Assembly (NCBI RefSeq): GCF_005281345.1
Contig: NZ_SZXJ01000044.1
Location: 293,837-357,836 of the forward strand
Length of the DNA stretch: 64,000 nt
Direction of reading: 5' to 3'
DNA from: Citrobacter sp. wls619
GTDB lineage: Bacteria > Pseudomonadota > Gammaproteobacteria > Enterobacterales > Enterobacteriaceae
Shown here: positions 28,062-39,313 of the stretch, in pieces
Numbering within the stretch: position 1 is the stretch's first letter
How the letters are laid out: each line of letters starts with the position of its first letter
Translations under genes and position numbers: made by a program
Notes under the pieces: generated by a model
The model's database searches: none
What the model was told of the DNA's origin: nothing
What the model saw: only the letters and a program-made list of their open reading frames with translations

Positions 28062-28615
28062 GTGAACGTGGCTTTTCACTGCTTGAGGTGCTTATCGCTA
28101 TGGTGATAAGCAGCATTTTACTCCTCAGCGCTGCGCGATTTTTACCTGCACTGCAGCGCGAGATTTTGCATAACACTCGTCAGCTGGTGCTTGAAGATGA
28201 GCTCTGGCAGCGGATCTATACCGTGGCGAAGCATCTCCAGCGGGCTGGCTATTGTCGGGGAAACTGTATCGGAGAAGGGCTGATGATATCAGCCGCGGGA
28301 GACTGTGTCATTGCACGCTGGGATGCCAACAGCAACGGTGTCTGGGACGATATTCCGGCAAAGGAGGCCGATGCCGTTGGATTTCGTGTTCAAGATAAGG
28401 TGCTGGAAACCTTGCGTGGCGCAACAACCTGCGAGGGAAAAGGTTGGGATAAAATGACCGATCCGGATTCTATTCAGATTGAGGTATTTCAGGTGGATCG
28501 CCTGAATATCAGCGGATTTGCGCCAGTGCTTTCGTTGCACCTGCGCGGGAGAAGTAACGCCGAGCCTCAAAAGGTGATTGAGGCATTTTATGACGTCACA
28601 GGATTCAATCTGTGA
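28052..28615 (+). CDS. ppdB: PpdB, prepilin-peptidase-dependent protein B
   Basis: A 187-residue pseudopilin-like protein with processing site [13 protein letters not shown] (Glu5 present) and one N-terminal helix. It starts inside the end of ppdA and overlaps ygdB by four bases (GTGA), pointing to translational coupling. The C-terminal part carries several cysteines (CRGNC, CVIA, CEGKG), which may form disulfides in the periplasm. Confidence 0.88.
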   Translation: MSVSERGFSLLEVLIAMVISSILLLSAARFLPALQREILHNTRQLVLEDELWQRIYTVAKHLQRAGYCRGNCIGEGLMISAAGDCVIARWDANSNGVWDDIPAKEADAVGFRVQDKVLETLRGATTCEGKGWDKMTDPDSIQIEVFQVDRLNISGFAPVLSLHLRGRSNAEPQKVIEAFYDVTGFNL

Positions 28616-29019
28616 ACCGTGAGCGAGGTGTTTCATCGCTTGCAATGGTGCTTTTACTCCTGGTTCTCGGCAGTCTGTTGCTGCAAGGCGTGAGCCGACA
28701 GGAGGCGAGTTTTGCGTCGCGGGTGGCAACGGAAAGCCAGTCGCTACAACATCAGGCAGTGGTGCAATCCGCCATGGAATGGGCACGTATGCAGCCCTGG
28801 AGCTTGCAGATAGCAACGCAGTGTCGACGCTATTCCACGCAGGGGGCAACAGTCTGCCTGCGTGTGCTCGACGACGATCTTGTGCTGCTTATTGCGCAAT
28901 ATGAAGGTATATCGCTATGGCGTCAGGGGATGATTATCGAGGGTACTATCGAATTCTCAGCGCATGGCTGGAGCGATTTCTGCCCGTTAAAGGTGCTGGC
29001 GCTATGTCTGATACCCTGA
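28612..29019 (+). CDS. ygdB: YgdB, uncharacterised pseudopilin-operon protein (DUF2509)
   Basis: A 135-residue protein starting with GTG at 28612. Its N-terminus [20 protein letters not shown] resembles a prepilin leader but lacks the usual glutamate five residues after the cleavage glycine, so it would behave like a PilX/GspK-type minor component. One helix followed by a soluble region. It overlaps ppdB by 4 bp and ppdC by 16 bp. Confidence 0.85.
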   Translation: MNRERGVSSLAMVLLLLVLGSLLLQGVSRQEASFASRVATESQSLQHQAVVQSAMEWARMQPWSLQIATQCRRYSTQGATVCLRVLDDDLVLLIAQYEGISLWRQGMIIEGTIEFSAHGWSDFCPLKVLALCLIP

Positions 29020-29327
29020 ACAGACAGCGTGGTTTTAGCCTGCCGGAAGTGATGTTGGCAATGGTGCTGATGATTATGATCGTGACTGCGCTTTCGGGAT
29101 ATCAGCGGGCGCTGATGAAGAGCTTTTTAGTCAGAAGCCAGTATCAACAATTGTGGCATCACGCCTGGCAGCAAACACAGTTGCATGTGTTTTCACCACC
29201 TTTAAACTGGCAAATTAACCGAATGCAGACAACGGTAGCGGGATGTGTCAGCATCAATGTTAAAATTACTTCCCCACTGGGCAGGCAGGGTCAGATGACA
29301 CGACTGCACTGCCCAAATCGTCAGTAG
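29004..29327 (+). CDS. ppdC: PpdC, prepilin-peptidase-dependent protein C
   Basis: A 107-residue pseudopilin-like protein, same length as E. coli PpdC. Leader [26 protein letters not shown] with Glu5, then a short soluble part with one cysteine pair (CVSIN and LHCPN). I chose the ATG at 29004; the frame is open further upstream but lies within ygdB. recC begins 12 bp downstream. Confidence 0.9.
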   Translation: MSDTLNRQRGFSLPEVMLAMVLMIMIVTALSGYQRALMKSFLVRSQYQQLWHHAWQQTQLHVFSPPLNWQINRMQTTVAGCVSINVKITSPLGRQGQMTRLHCPNRQ

Positions 29328-29339
29328 TCAGGAGTCGCT

Positions 29340-32300
29340 ATGTTAAGGGTCTACCACTCCAATCGTCTGGATGTGCTGGAAGCGTTGATGGAATATATCG
29401 TCGAGCGCGAGCGGCTGGACGACCCCTTTGAACCCGAGATGATCCTGGTTCAAAGCACCGGTATGGCGCAGTGGTTGCAAATGACTCTGGCACAGAAGTT
29501 TGGTATTGCCGCTAACATTGATTTCCCGCTGCCAGCGAGTTTTATCTGGGATATGTTTGTGCGCGTATTGCCGGATATCCCAAAAGAGAGCGCATTCAGC
29601 AAACAGAGCATGAGCTGGAAGCTGATGACGCTGCTCCCCCAATTGCTGGATAACGATGATTTCGCACTGCTACGCCACTATCTCACCGACGACTCAGACA
29701 AACGTAAGCTGTTTCAGCTTTCATCACGCGCCGCGGATTTGTTCGACCAGTATTTAGTCTACCGCCCTGAATGGCTGACGCAGTGGGAAGCGGGGCAGCA
29801 GGTGGAGGGGTTAGGAGACGCTCAGGCCTGGCAAGCGCCATTGTGGAAAGCACTGGTGGAATACACGGCTGAACTGGGACAGCCACGCTGGCATCGTGCC
29901 AATTTATATCAGCGGTTTATTCAGACCCTGGAAAGTACATCTGACTGCCCACAAGGCTTGCCCTCGCGCGTCTTTATTTGTGGTATCTCCGCGCTACCGC
30001 CCGTGTATCTGCAGGCATTACAAGCGCTGGGTAAGCACATTGATATTCATCTGCTTTTTACCAATCCCTGTCGTTACTACTGGGGGGATATTAAAGACCC
30101 CGCTTATCTGGCTAAACTGTTGGCGCGTCAGCGTCGGCATAGCTTTGAAGAACGACATTTACCGCTGTTTCGCGATAGCCAGAATGCTGAAGGGCTGTTT
30201 AACAGCGATGGTGAGCAGGATGTGGGGAATCCGATGTTGGCCTCATGGGGAAAACTCGGACGTGACTACATATATCTGCTTTCGGAACTGGAAAACAGCC
30301 AGGAGCTGGATGCGTTTGTCGATATCACCCCTGATAACCTTTTGCATAATATTCAGTCAGATATTCTTGAGCTGGACAGTCGGGCTGTGGCGGGAGTTAG
30401 CCTGGAGGAGTATTCACGTAGCGACAATAAACGGTTGCTTGAGCCGAATGATACTAGTGTGACGTTCCATGTCTGCCATAGCCCACAACGCGAAGTGGAA
30501 ATACTCCACGACCGGTTGCTGGCAATGCTTGAAGCGGACCCAACGCTGACGCCGCGCGACATCATCGTGATGGTGGCGGATATCGACAGCTACAGTCCAT
30601 TTATTCAGGCTGTCTTTGGCAGTGCCCCGGCCGATCGTTACCTACCGTATGCTATTTCCGACCGTCGGGCGCGTCAGTCTCATCCTGTCTTACAGGCGTT
30701 TATTAGCCTGCTTTCGCTACCGGACAGCCGCTTTGTCTCGGAGGATGTGCTGGCATTACTGGATGTGCCTGTGCTGGCTGCGCGTTTCAACATCAATGAA
30801 GAAGGGCTGCGCTATCTTCGTTTGTGGGTCAATGAGTCTGGAATTCGCTGGGGCATTGATGATGACAACGTGCGCGAACTCGCGCTTCCTCCAACGGGCC
30901 AGCATACCTGGCAATTTGGTTTAACACGCATGCTGCTGGGCTATGCGATGGAAAGCGCGCAGGGTGAGTGGCAGTCGGTATTGCCCTATGATGAGTCCAG
31001 TGGTTTGATTGCCGAGTTAGTCGGGCATTTGGCCTCGCTGCTGATGCAGCTTAATCTCTGGCGCCGGGAGCTGGCAGTAGAGCGTCCGTTGGCGGCGTGG
31101 CTGCCTGTTTGTCGCGAAATGCTGAATGATTTCTTCCTGCCGGATGCTGATACCGAAGCCGCGATGGCGCTGATTGAACAGCAGTGGCAGGCCATTATTG
31201 GCGAAGGGTTGGGAGCCGAATATGACGATGCCGTACCGCTTTCGTTGTTGCGTGATGAGCTGGCACAGCGACTCGATCAGGAACGAATCAGCCAGCGTTT
31301 CCTGGCCGGGCCTGTCAATATCTGTACGCTGATGCCGATGCGCTCCATTCCTTTCAAGGTGGTGTGTCTGCTGGGGATGAACGATGGCGTTTATCCGCGC
31401 CAGCTTGCGCCGCTGGGCTTTGATCTGATGAGCCAAAAACCGAGGCGTGGTGACCGAAGCCGCCGTGATGATGACCGCTATCTGTTCCTGGAAGCGCTGA
31501 TTTCGGCGCAGCAAACGCTCTATATCAGCTATATCGGCCGCTCAATCCAGGATAACAGTGAGCGCTTCCCGTCGGTTCTGGTACAGGAATTGATGGATTA
31601 CATTGGGCAAAGCCACTATTTGCCGGGCGATGAATTACTCACTAGCGATCAAAGTGAAGCGAAAGTAAAAGCGCACATTACCCGTTTACATACCCGTATG
31701 CCCTTTGATGCACAAAACTATCTGCCAGGTGAGCAGCAAAGTTATGCCCGCGAGTGGTTGCCAGCGGCAAGCCTGTCAGGCAAAGCGCACACGGATTTTG
31801 TCCAGCCGCTTCCCTTTGAAATGCCTGAAACCCTGACGCTGGAAACGCTGCAACGCTTTTGGGCTCATCCGGTACGGGCGTTTTTCCAGATGCGCCTGAG
31901 GGTAAATTTCCGCTCTGAAGAGAGCGAGATCCCGGAAACTGAACCCTTTATCCTTGAAGGGCTTAGCCGCTATCAGCTTAATCAGCAGTTGCTTAACACG
32001 CTGGTCGAAGAACACGATGCAGAGCGTTTGTTCCGCCGCTTCCGCGCTGCGGGGTCGCTTCCCTATGGCGCATTTGGTGAAATTCTCTGGGATACACAAC
32101 ACCAGGAGATGCAGTCGTTGGCTGAGCGCATTATCGCCTGTCGTCAGCCCAGTCAAAGCATGGAAATTGACCTGACCTGTAATGGCGTACAAATTACGGG
32201 TTGGCTCCCGCAGGTACAGGAAGACGGATTGTTGCGCTGGCGCCCATCTCTGATAAGCGTTTCGCAGGGTGTGCAACTTTGGCTGGAACATCTTGTCTAC

Positions 32301-32708
32301 TGTGCCAGTGGCGGCACGGGAGAAAGCCGGTTGTTCTTACGCAAAGACGGCGAGTGGCGTTTCCCTCCACTGGAGGCAGAGCAGGCGTTACAGTATCTGT
32401 CGCAACTTATTGAGGGATATCGGGAAGGCATGTCATCGCCGCTACTGGTATTACCGGAAAGTGGTGGGGCGTGGATAAAAACCTGTTATGACGCCGTAAA
32501 TGATGCCATGTTAGATGACGATGATACGTTGCAAAAGGCGCGCAGTAAGTTTTTGCAAGCCTATGAAGGCAATATGATGGTACGCGGTGAAGGTGATGAT
32601 ATCTGGTATCAACGCCTGTGGCGTCAACTGGAGCCTGAAACTCTGGAGACCATTGTTTTACAGTCTCAGCGTTATTTGTTACCGATTTTTCGATTTAATC
32701 AGTCGTGA
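29340..32708 (+). CDS. recC: RecC, exonuclease V gamma subunit
   Basis: A 1122-residue protein, the E. coli length. It holds the RecBCD complex together, splits the DNA duplex and reads Chi sites through its inactive helicase and nuclease-like domains (QREVEILHDRLLAML and MNDGVYPR mark the helicase-like parts). It is preceded by CAGGAG. RecB and RecD are encoded downstream after ptrA. Confidence 0.96.
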   Translation: MLRVYHSNRLDVLEALMEYIVERERLDDPFEPEMILVQSTGMAQWLQMTLAQKFGIAANIDFPLPASFIWDMFVRVLPDIPKESAFSKQSMSWKLMTLLPQLLDNDDFALLRHYLTDDSDKRKLFQLSSRAADLFDQYLVYRPEWLTQWEAGQQVEGLGDAQAWQAPLWKALVEYTAELGQPRWHRANLYQRFIQTLESTSDCPQGLPSRVFICGISALPPVYLQALQALGKHIDIHLLFTNPCRYYWGDIKDPAYLAKLLARQRRHSFEERHLPLFRDSQNAEGLFNSDGEQDVGNPMLASWGKLGRDYIYLLSELENSQELDAFVDITPDNLLHNIQSDILELDSRAVAGVSLEEYSRSDNKRLLEPNDTSVTFHVCHSPQREVEILHDRLLAMLEADPTLTPRDIIVMVADIDSYSPFIQAVFGSAPADRYLPYAISDRRARQSHPVLQAFISLLSLPDSRFVSEDVLALLDVPVLAARFNINEEGLRYLRLWVNESGIRWGIDDDNVRELALPPTGQHTWQFGLTRMLLGYAMESAQGEWQSVLPYDESSGLIAELVGHLASLLMQLNLWRRELAVERPLAAWLPVCREMLNDFFLPDADTEAAMALIEQQWQAIIGEGLGAEYDDAVPLSLLRDELAQRLDQERISQRFLAGPVNICTLMPMRSIPFKVVCLLGMNDGVYPRQLAPLGFDLMSQKPRRGDRSRRDDDRYLFLEALISAQQTLYISYIGRSIQDNSERFPSVLVQELMDYIGQSHYLPGDELLTSDQSEAKVKAHITRLHTRMPFDAQNYLPGEQQSYAREWLPAASLSGKAHTDFVQPLPFEMPETLTLETLQRFWAHPVRAFFQMRLRVNFRSEESEIPETEPFILEGLSRYQLNQQLLNTLVEEHDAERLFRRFRAAGSLPYGAFGEILWDTQHQEMQSLAERIIACRQPSQSMEIDLTCNGVQITGWLPQVQEDGLLRWRPSLISVSQGVQLWLEHLVYCASGGTGESRLFLRKDGEWRFPPLEAEQALQYLSQLIEGYREGMSSPLLVLPESGGAWIKTCYDAVNDAMLDDDDTLQKARSKFLQAYEGNMMVRGEGDDIWYQRLWRQLEPETLETIVLQSQRYLLPIFRFNQS

Positions 32709-32886
32709 CGATTGTATAAAAATTGCGCAATTTGATGGCTTCCACTATGATGCGCTTTCTGTCACGGACTGATTCTTACAAAGAGAAGAGGCTGACGCGT
32801 TCAGCACAGAGTCTTGCCCTGTTCAGACCACGCTAAATGCGTTGTTTGCAGTGAACAGGTGAATACGTTAATGATGAGGTTTGTGA

Positions 32887-35775
32887 ATGCCCCGCAGCAC
32901 CTGGTTCAGCGCATTACTGTTGTTCGTCGCCTTTTGGGCGCCCGTAAGTCAGGCAGATACCGGTTGGCAGCCTTTAGCTGAAACCATCCGTAAAAGCGAT
33001 AAAGATACCCGCCAGTATCAGGCCGTGCGCCTTGATAATGGCATGGTCGTGTTGCTGGTATCCGATCCTCAGGCCGTTAAATCCCTCTCTGCACTGGTGG
33101 TGCCTGTCGGCTCGCTGGAAGATCCGGACGATCATCAGGGGCTGGCGCATTACCTTGAACACATGTGTCTGATGGGATCGAAAAAATACCCGCAGCCGGA
33201 CAGCCTGGCCGAGTTCCTGAAAATGCACGGCGGCAGCCACAATGCCAGCACTGCGCCTTATCGCACCGCTTTCTATCTTGAAGTCGAAAATGACGCGCTG
33301 GTCGGGGCGGTAGATCGTCTGGCGGATGCGATTGCCGATCCGTTGCTGGATAAAAAATATGCCGATCGCGAGCGAAATGCCGTTAATTCTGAGCTGACGT
33401 TGGCGCGTACCCGCGATGGTATGCGTATGGCGCAGGTGAGCGCGGAGACGATCAACCCGGCGCACCCTGGTTCGCGCTTCTCCGGCGGAAATCTGGAAAC
33501 GTTGAGCGATAAGCCGGGCAACCCGGTGTTGACAGCGTTACAGACATTCCATAAAAAGTACTACTCAGCTAACCTGATGAAGGCGGTGATTTACAGCAAT
33601 AAACCGTTGCCAGAGTTGGCGAAAATAGCGGCTGACACCTTTGGACGCGTACCGAACAGAAATATCGAAAAACCGGAAATAACCGTCCCGGTTGTCACTG
33701 ACGCGCAAAAGGGCGTCATCATCTACTATGTTCCGGCAATGCCGCGTAAAGTGCTGCGCGTTGAGTTTCGTATCGATAACAACAGCGCACAGTTTCGCAG
33801 CAAAACCGATGAGCTGGTGACCTACCTGATTGGTAATCGTAGCCCGGGAACGTTGTCTGACTGGTTGCAAAAGCAGGGATTAGTTGAGGGCATTCGTGCG
33901 GACTCCGATCCTGTCGTTAATGGCAACAGCGGTGTATTAGCGATTTCCGCGACGTTAACCGACAAAGGGCTGGCAAATCGAGATGAAGTTGTCGCCGCAA
34001 TATTTAGTTATATCAATTTGTTACGTGAAAAAGGTGTCGATAAACGCTATTTTGACGAGCTGGCGCACGTGCTGGATCTCGACTTCCGTTACCCCTCCAT
34101 CACTCGTGATATGGACTATGTGGAATGGCTGGCCGATACCATGATCCGCGTGCCTGTCGAGCATACGCTCGATGCAGTGAATATTGCCGACCGGTACGAT
34201 GCCAAAGCCGTTGAGCAACGGTTAGCGATGATGACGCCGCAGAATGCGCGCATCTGGTATATCAGTGAGAAAGAACCACACAATAAAACCGCTTATTTTG
34301 TCGATGCGCCTTATCAGGTAGATAAAATCAGCGAGAAAACATTCGCCGACTGGCAGCAAAAAGCGCAGGGCATTGCGCTGTCGTTGCCGGAGCTGAACCC
34401 GTATATTCCAGATGATTTCACGCTGATTAAGACGGATAAAAAATATGCTCATCCGGAGCTGATCGTTGATGAGCCTGATTTACGCGTGGTGTATGCCCCG
34501 AGTCAATATTTTGCCAGCGAGCCAAAGGTTGATGTCAGCGTGATACTGCGTAACCCGAAAGCGATGGACAGCGCCAGAAACCAGGTCTTATTCGCCCTGA
34601 ACGATTATCTGGCGGGTATTGCACTCGACCAGTTAAGTAACCAGGCATCTGTTGGTGGAATTGGTTTCTCTACCAATGCTAACAACGGGTTAATGCTTAA
34701 CGCTAACGGCTACACCCAACGTTTGCCGCAGCTTTTCCAGGCGTTGCTGAGCGGTTATTTCAGTTACACCTCAACAGATGAACAGCTGGAACAGGCGAAA
34801 TCCTGGTACGCCCAGATGATGGACTCTGCGGAGAAAGGCAAAGCCTACGATCAGGCGATCATGCCGGTTCAGATGCTGTCTCAGGTACCGTACTTCTCAC
34901 GTGATGAACGTCGTGAGCTGTTGCCATCTATTACGTTGAAAGACGTGATGGCCTACCGTGACACCTTAAAAGCCGGTGCGCGTCCCGAATTCCTGGTGAT
35001 CGGCAATATGAGTGAAACTCAGGCGAAAACCATGGCTCGGGATATCCAGAAGCAGCTTGACGCGAACGGCTCACAGTGGTGCCGAAACAAAGATGTTGTG
35101 GTAGACAAGCAGCAGTCTGTCATCTTTGAAAAAGCGGGCAGTAGTACGGATTCAGCGCTGGCGGCGGTGTTTGTACCCACCGGCTATGACGAGTACACCA
35201 GCTCGGCTTACAGCGCGATGCTAGGACAGATTGTTCAACCGTGGTTCTATAATCAACTGCGTACTGAAGAGCAATTAGGTTATGCCGTCTTTGCTTTCCC
35301 TATGAGCGTTGGCCGCCAGTGGGGAATGGGCTTCCTGTTGCAAAGCAGTGACAAGCAACCGTCCTATCTCTGGGAACGTTATAAGGCATTTTTCCCGACG
35401 GCGGAAGCGAAGCTGCGGGCGATGAATGCTGATGAGTTCGCACAAATTCAGCAGGCGATCATCGCGCAAATGCTGCAGGCTCCGCAAACTTTGGGGGCCG
35501 AAGCCTCTCAGTTAAGCAAAGATTTCGATCGCGGCAATATGCGCTTCGATTCACGTGATAAAATCGTGGCTCAGATTAAACTGCTGACGCCGCAAAAGCT
35601 TGCCGACTTCTTCCATCAGGCGGTGGTTGAGCCGCAAGGCATGGCGATACTGTCACAGGTTTCCGGTAGCCAGAATGGGAAAGCAGAATATGTGCACCCG
35701 GAAGGCTGGAAAGTGTGGCAGACCGTCAGCGCGTTGCAGCAAACCTTACCCCTGATGAGTGATAAGAATGAATGA
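32887..35775 (+). CDS. ptrA: PtrA, protease III (pitrilysin)
   Basis: A 962-residue periplasmic zinc protease of family M16, E. coli length. A signal peptide covers residues 1-23 (ending SQA). The inverted zinc motif HYLEHMCLMGS (HxxEH) is near residue 88, with the third ligand glutamate about 75 residues on (NSELTLARTRDG). It cleaves small peptides such as insulin B chain. It lies between recC and recB without a known link to recombination; its last 8 bases overlap the start of recB. Confidence 0.95.
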   Translation: MPRSTWFSALLLFVAFWAPVSQADTGWQPLAETIRKSDKDTRQYQAVRLDNGMVVLLVSDPQAVKSLSALVVPVGSLEDPDDHQGLAHYLEHMCLMGSKKYPQPDSLAEFLKMHGGSHNASTAPYRTAFYLEVENDALVGAVDRLADAIADPLLDKKYADRERNAVNSELTLARTRDGMRMAQVSAETINPAHPGSRFSGGNLETLSDKPGNPVLTALQTFHKKYYSANLMKAVIYSNKPLPELAKIAADTFGRVPNRNIEKPEITVPVVTDAQKGVIIYYVPAMPRKVLRVEFRIDNNSAQFRSKTDELVTYLIGNRSPGTLSDWLQKQGLVEGIRADSDPVVNGNSGVLAISATLTDKGLANRDEVVAAIFSYINLLREKGVDKRYFDELAHVLDLDFRYPSITRDMDYVEWLADTMIRVPVEHTLDAVNIADRYDAKAVEQRLAMMTPQNARIWYISEKEPHNKTAYFVDAPYQVDKISEKTFADWQQKAQGIALSLPELNPYIPDDFTLIKTDKKYAHPELIVDEPDLRVVYAPSQYFASEPKVDVSVILRNPKAMDSARNQVLFALNDYLAGIALDQLSNQASVGGIGFSTNANNGLMLNANGYTQRLPQLFQALLSGYFSYTSTDEQLEQAKSWYAQMMDSAEKGKAYDQAIMPVQMLSQVPYFSRDERRELLPSITLKDVMAYRDTLKAGARPEFLVIGNMSETQAKTMARDIQKQLDANGSQWCRNKDVVVDKQQSVIFEKAGSSTDSALAAVFVPTGYDEYTSSAYSAMLGQIVQPWFYNQLRTEEQLGYAVFAFPMSVGRQWGMGFLLQSSDKQPSYLWERYKAFFPTAEAKLRAMNADEFAQIQQAIIAQMLQAPQTLGAEASQLSKDFDRGNMRFDSRDKIVAQIKLLTPQKLADFFHQAVVEPQGMAILSQVSGSQNGKAEYVHPEGWKVWQTVSALQQTLPLMSDKNE

Positions 35776-38700
35776 TGCCGCTGAGCCCCTTGATCCCCTA
35801 CGCTTGCCCCTGACGGGTGAGCGTCTGATTGAAGCCTCTGCAGGCACCGGTAAGACCTTTACCATCGCCGCCCTGTATTTACGTTTACTGCTTGGACTGG
35901 GCGGCTCTGCCGCCTTTCCTCGTCCTCTGACTGTCGAAGAGCTGCTCGTGGTTACTTTTACAGAAGCTGCGACAGAAGAGTTGCGAGGTCGAATTCGTAG
36001 CAACATTCATGAACTACGCATCGCCTGCCTGCGTGAAACCACGGATAACCCGCTCTACGCCCGTTTGTTGGAAGAAATCGCCGATAAAAAGCAGGCCGCA
36101 CGGTGGTTGTTATTGGCTGAAAGACAGATGGATGAAGCCGCGGTGTTTACCATCCACGGCTTTTGTCAGCGCATGCTCAGTCTGAATGCCTTTGAGTCAG
36201 GCATGTTGTTTGAACAGCAGTTGATTGAGGATGAATCGCTGTTGCGCTATCAGGCCTGCGCAGACTTCTGGCGTCGACATTGTTACCCGCTGTCTCGCGA
36301 CATTGCACAGGTTGTTTTTGAAACGTGGAAAGGTCCACAGGCGCTGCTAAGGGATATCGATCGCTACCTGCAGGGTGAATCCCCGGTGATTAAAGCGCCA
36401 CCGCCAGCTGATGAAACGCTGGCCGCCCGGCACGAAAAAATTCTGACGCGTATCGACCAGATTAAGCAACAATGGCGTGATTCCGTCGCTGAACTGGACG
36501 GTCTACTGGAAGCATCCGGGATCGACCGGCGTAAATTTAATCGTGGTAATCAGGGCAAGTGGATCGAAAAGATCAGTGCCTGGGCACAGGAAGAAACCCG
36601 GAGCTACCAGCTTCCTGACGCACTGGAGAAATTCTCTCAGCGTTTTCTGGAAGACCGCACCAAAGCTGGTGGTGTAACCCCTCAACATCCGCTGTTTGTC
36701 GCGATTGATGAATTGCTGAGTGAACCGCTGACAATCCGCGATCTGGTGATCACCCGGGCATTGTCGGAAATCCGCGAGGCGGTCGCCCAGGAAAAACGCC
36801 GACGCGGTGAGCTGGGTTTTGACGATATGCTCAGTCGCCTGGATGCGGCGCTGCGTAGCGAAAGCGGCGATGCGCTGGCGGCGGCTATTCGTACCCGTTT
36901 TCCGGTGGCGATGATCGATGAATTCCAGGATACCGACCCGCAGCAATACCGTATTTTCCGCCGTATCTGGCAGCATCAACCGGATACAGCGTTGTTGCTG
37001 ATAGGCGATCCTAAGCAGGCTATTTACGCCTTTCGTGGCGCGGATATTTTTACCTACATGAAGGCGCGTAGCGAAGTCAGCGCACACTATACGCTTGATA
37101 CTAACTGGCGTTCGGCCCCAGGCATGGTCAACAGTGTCAATACGTTGTTCAGCCAGATGAGCGACGCTTTTATGTTCCGCGAAATCCCTTTTAGCCCGGT
37201 GAGGTCCGCGGAGAAAAATCAGTCGCTACGGTTTGTGCTGGAAGGGGAAACGCAGCCGGCGATGAGTATGTGGCTGATGGAAGGGGACAGCTGTGGCGTG
37301 GGGGATTATCAGAGCTTTATGGCCCAGGTGTGTGCGACACAAATTCGCGATTGGCTTAAAGCCGGGCACTCTGGCGAAGCGTTGCTGGTCAGCGGTAAAA
37401 CGTCCAGGCCGGTACGCGCATCTGATATCAGCGTACTGGTGCGCAGCCGCCAGGAGGCGGCGCTGGTACGCGATGCGTTGACGCAACTGGCCATCCCATC
37501 GGTATATCTTTCTAACCGTGACAGCGTCTTTGATACGCTGGAAGCGCAGGAACTGTTGTGGGTTCTGCAGGCGGTGATGACGCCGGAGCGTGAAAATACG
37601 CTGCGTAGCGCGCTGGCAACCTCAATGATGGGATTGAATGCGCAGGATATTGAAGCGCTGAATACTGACGAAAATGCCTGGGATGCGGTGGTCGAAGAGT
37701 TCGATGGCTATCGTCAGATCTGGCACAAACGCGGCGTGATGCCGATGCTGCGCGCGTTGATGTCCGCTCGCCATATTGCGGAAAACCTGCTGGCAACGGC
37801 AGGGGGCGAACGCCGTCTGACCGACATTTTGCATATCAGCGAACTGCTCCAGGAAGCGGGATCGCAACTGGAAAGCGAGCATGCGCTGGTACGCTGGCTA
37901 TCGCAACATATTCTGGAGCCCGACAGTAATGCGTCCAGCCAGCAGCTCAGGCTGGAAAGTGATAAGCATCTGGTCAAAATCGTCACTATCCATAAATCAA
38001 AAGGGCTGGAATATCCGCTGGTCTGGCTGCCATTTATCACCAATTTCCGCGTCCAGGATCAGGCGTTCTATCACGATCGCAGTTCGTTTGAAGCCGTGCT
38101 GGATCTCAGCGAAGCGGATGAAAGCGTTGAGCTGGCAGAGGCTGAACGCCTGGCAGAAGACTTGCGTTTGCTTTACGTCGCGCTCACCCGCTCGGTTTGG
38201 CACTGCAGCCTGGGCGTGGCGCCGTTGGTACGCCGTCGGGGCGATAAGAAAGGTGATACCGATGTGCATCAAAGTGCTCTTGGTCGCCTGTTGCAACGGG
38301 GTGAACCAATGGATGCCGCAGGTTTGCGTAGTGCGATTGAGGCGCTGTGCGGTGAGGATATCGCCTGCCTGACGCCGAATGAACCGGATGGAGAGCGCTG
38401 GCAGGTTGTACAGCCTGCCAGTTCTACGTTGAATGCAAAAATGCTGCAACGAACGCCTGGTGACAGTTGGCGTGTTACCAGCTATTCCGGTCTGCAACAG
38501 CGTGGGCATGGTATTGCACAGGATCTGATTCCACGTCTGGATATCGACGCGGTAGGCGTCGGTGAAGCCATTGAGGAATCAGGCCTTACGCCACACCAGT
38601 TTCCTCGCGGCGCGTCACCAGGGACATTTTTGCATAGCTTGTTTGAAGATCTGGATTTCACCCAGCCGGTTGAGCCAGTGTGGGTACAAGAAAAGCTCGC

Positions 38701-39313
38701 GCTTGGCGGATATGACGCGCACTGGGAGCCCGTTCTGACGCAGTGGCTGGATACTATTTTGCATACGCCGCTCAATGAAACCGGTGTGAGTTTGAGCGAT
38801 CTTTCTGCGCGTGAAAAACAGGTGGAGATGGAGTTTTACCTGCCGATTTCGCAACCGCTGCTGGCCGATCAGCTCGATGCAGCGATCCGTAAATACGATC
38901 CTCTTTCGGCCGGCTGCCCGCCGCTGGACTTTATGCAGGTACGCGGCATGCTGAAAGGGTTTATTGACCTGGTGTTCCGCCACCAGGGGCGCTATTACCT
39001 GCTCGACTACAAGTCAAACTGGCTGGGTGAAGACAGTTCTGCGTATACCCAACAGGCAATGGCCTCAGCCATGCAGGCGCACCGCTACGATCTGCAGTAT
39101 CAGTTGTATACCCTGGCGCTGCACCGTTATCTGCGCCATCGCATCGCTGATTATGACTATGAACGCCATTTTGGCGGCGTTATCTATCTTTTCCTGCGCG
39201 GCGTTGACGGCGACGATCCGCAGCAGGGAATTTACGCCACCCGACCAGACGGAGAATTGATCGCGTTGATGGACGAGATGTTTGCCGGTGCGGTACTGGA
39301 GGAGATGCAATGA
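35768..39313 (+). CDS. recB: RecB, exonuclease V beta subunit
   Basis: An 1181-residue helicase-nuclease. The N-terminal 3'-5' helicase shows Walker [11 protein letters not shown] (residues 22-31), [12 protein letters not shown] and [14 protein letters not shown]; the C-terminal RecB-type nuclease shows LDYKSNWLG and the Q-x3-Y motif. It is the slow motor and the only nuclease of RecBCD and loads RecA after Chi. I chose ATG 35768 ([14 protein letters not shown]), overlapping ptrA by 8 bp, rather than GTG 35759. It overlaps recD by four bases. Confidence 0.96.
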   Translation: MNDAAEPLDPLRLPLTGERLIEASAGTGKTFTIAALYLRLLLGLGGSAAFPRPLTVEELLVVTFTEAATEELRGRIRSNIHELRIACLRETTDNPLYARLLEEIADKKQAARWLLLAERQMDEAAVFTIHGFCQRMLSLNAFESGMLFEQQLIEDESLLRYQACADFWRRHCYPLSRDIAQVVFETWKGPQALLRDIDRYLQGESPVIKAPPPADETLAARHEKILTRIDQIKQQWRDSVAELDGLLEASGIDRRKFNRGNQGKWIEKISAWAQEETRSYQLPDALEKFSQRFLEDRTKAGGVTPQHPLFVAIDELLSEPLTIRDLVITRALSEIREAVAQEKRRRGELGFDDMLSRLDAALRSESGDALAAAIRTRFPVAMIDEFQDTDPQQYRIFRRIWQHQPDTALLLIGDPKQAIYAFRGADIFTYMKARSEVSAHYTLDTNWRSAPGMVNSVNTLFSQMSDAFMFREIPFSPVRSAEKNQSLRFVLEGETQPAMSMWLMEGDSCGVGDYQSFMAQVCATQIRDWLKAGHSGEALLVSGKTSRPVRASDISVLVRSRQEAALVRDALTQLAIPSVYLSNRDSVFDTLEAQELLWVLQAVMTPERENTLRSALATSMMGLNAQDIEALNTDENAWDAVVEEFDGYRQIWHKRGVMPMLRALMSARHIAENLLATAGGERRLTDILHISELLQEAGSQLESEHALVRWLSQHILEPDSNASSQQLRLESDKHLVKIVTIHKSKGLEYPLVWLPFITNFRVQDQAFYHDRSSFEAVLDLSEADESVELAEAERLAEDLRLLYVALTRSVWHCSLGVAPLVRRRGDKKGDTDVHQSALGRLLQRGEPMDAAGLRSAIEALCGEDIACLTPNEPDGERWQVVQPASSTLNAKMLQRTPGDSWRVTSYSGLQQRGHGIAQDLIPRLDIDAVGVGEAIEESGLTPHQFPRGASPGTFLHSLFEDLDFTQPVEPVWVQEKLALGGYDAHWEPVLTQWLDTILHTPLNETGVSLSDLSAREKQVEMEFYLPISQPLLADQLDAAIRKYDPLSAGCPPLDFMQVRGMLKGFIDLVFRHQGRYYLLDYKSNWLGEDSSAYTQQAMASAMQAHRYDLQYQLYTLALHRYLRHRIADYDYERHFGGVIYLFLRGVDGDDPQQGIYATRPDGELIALMDEMFAGAVLEEMQ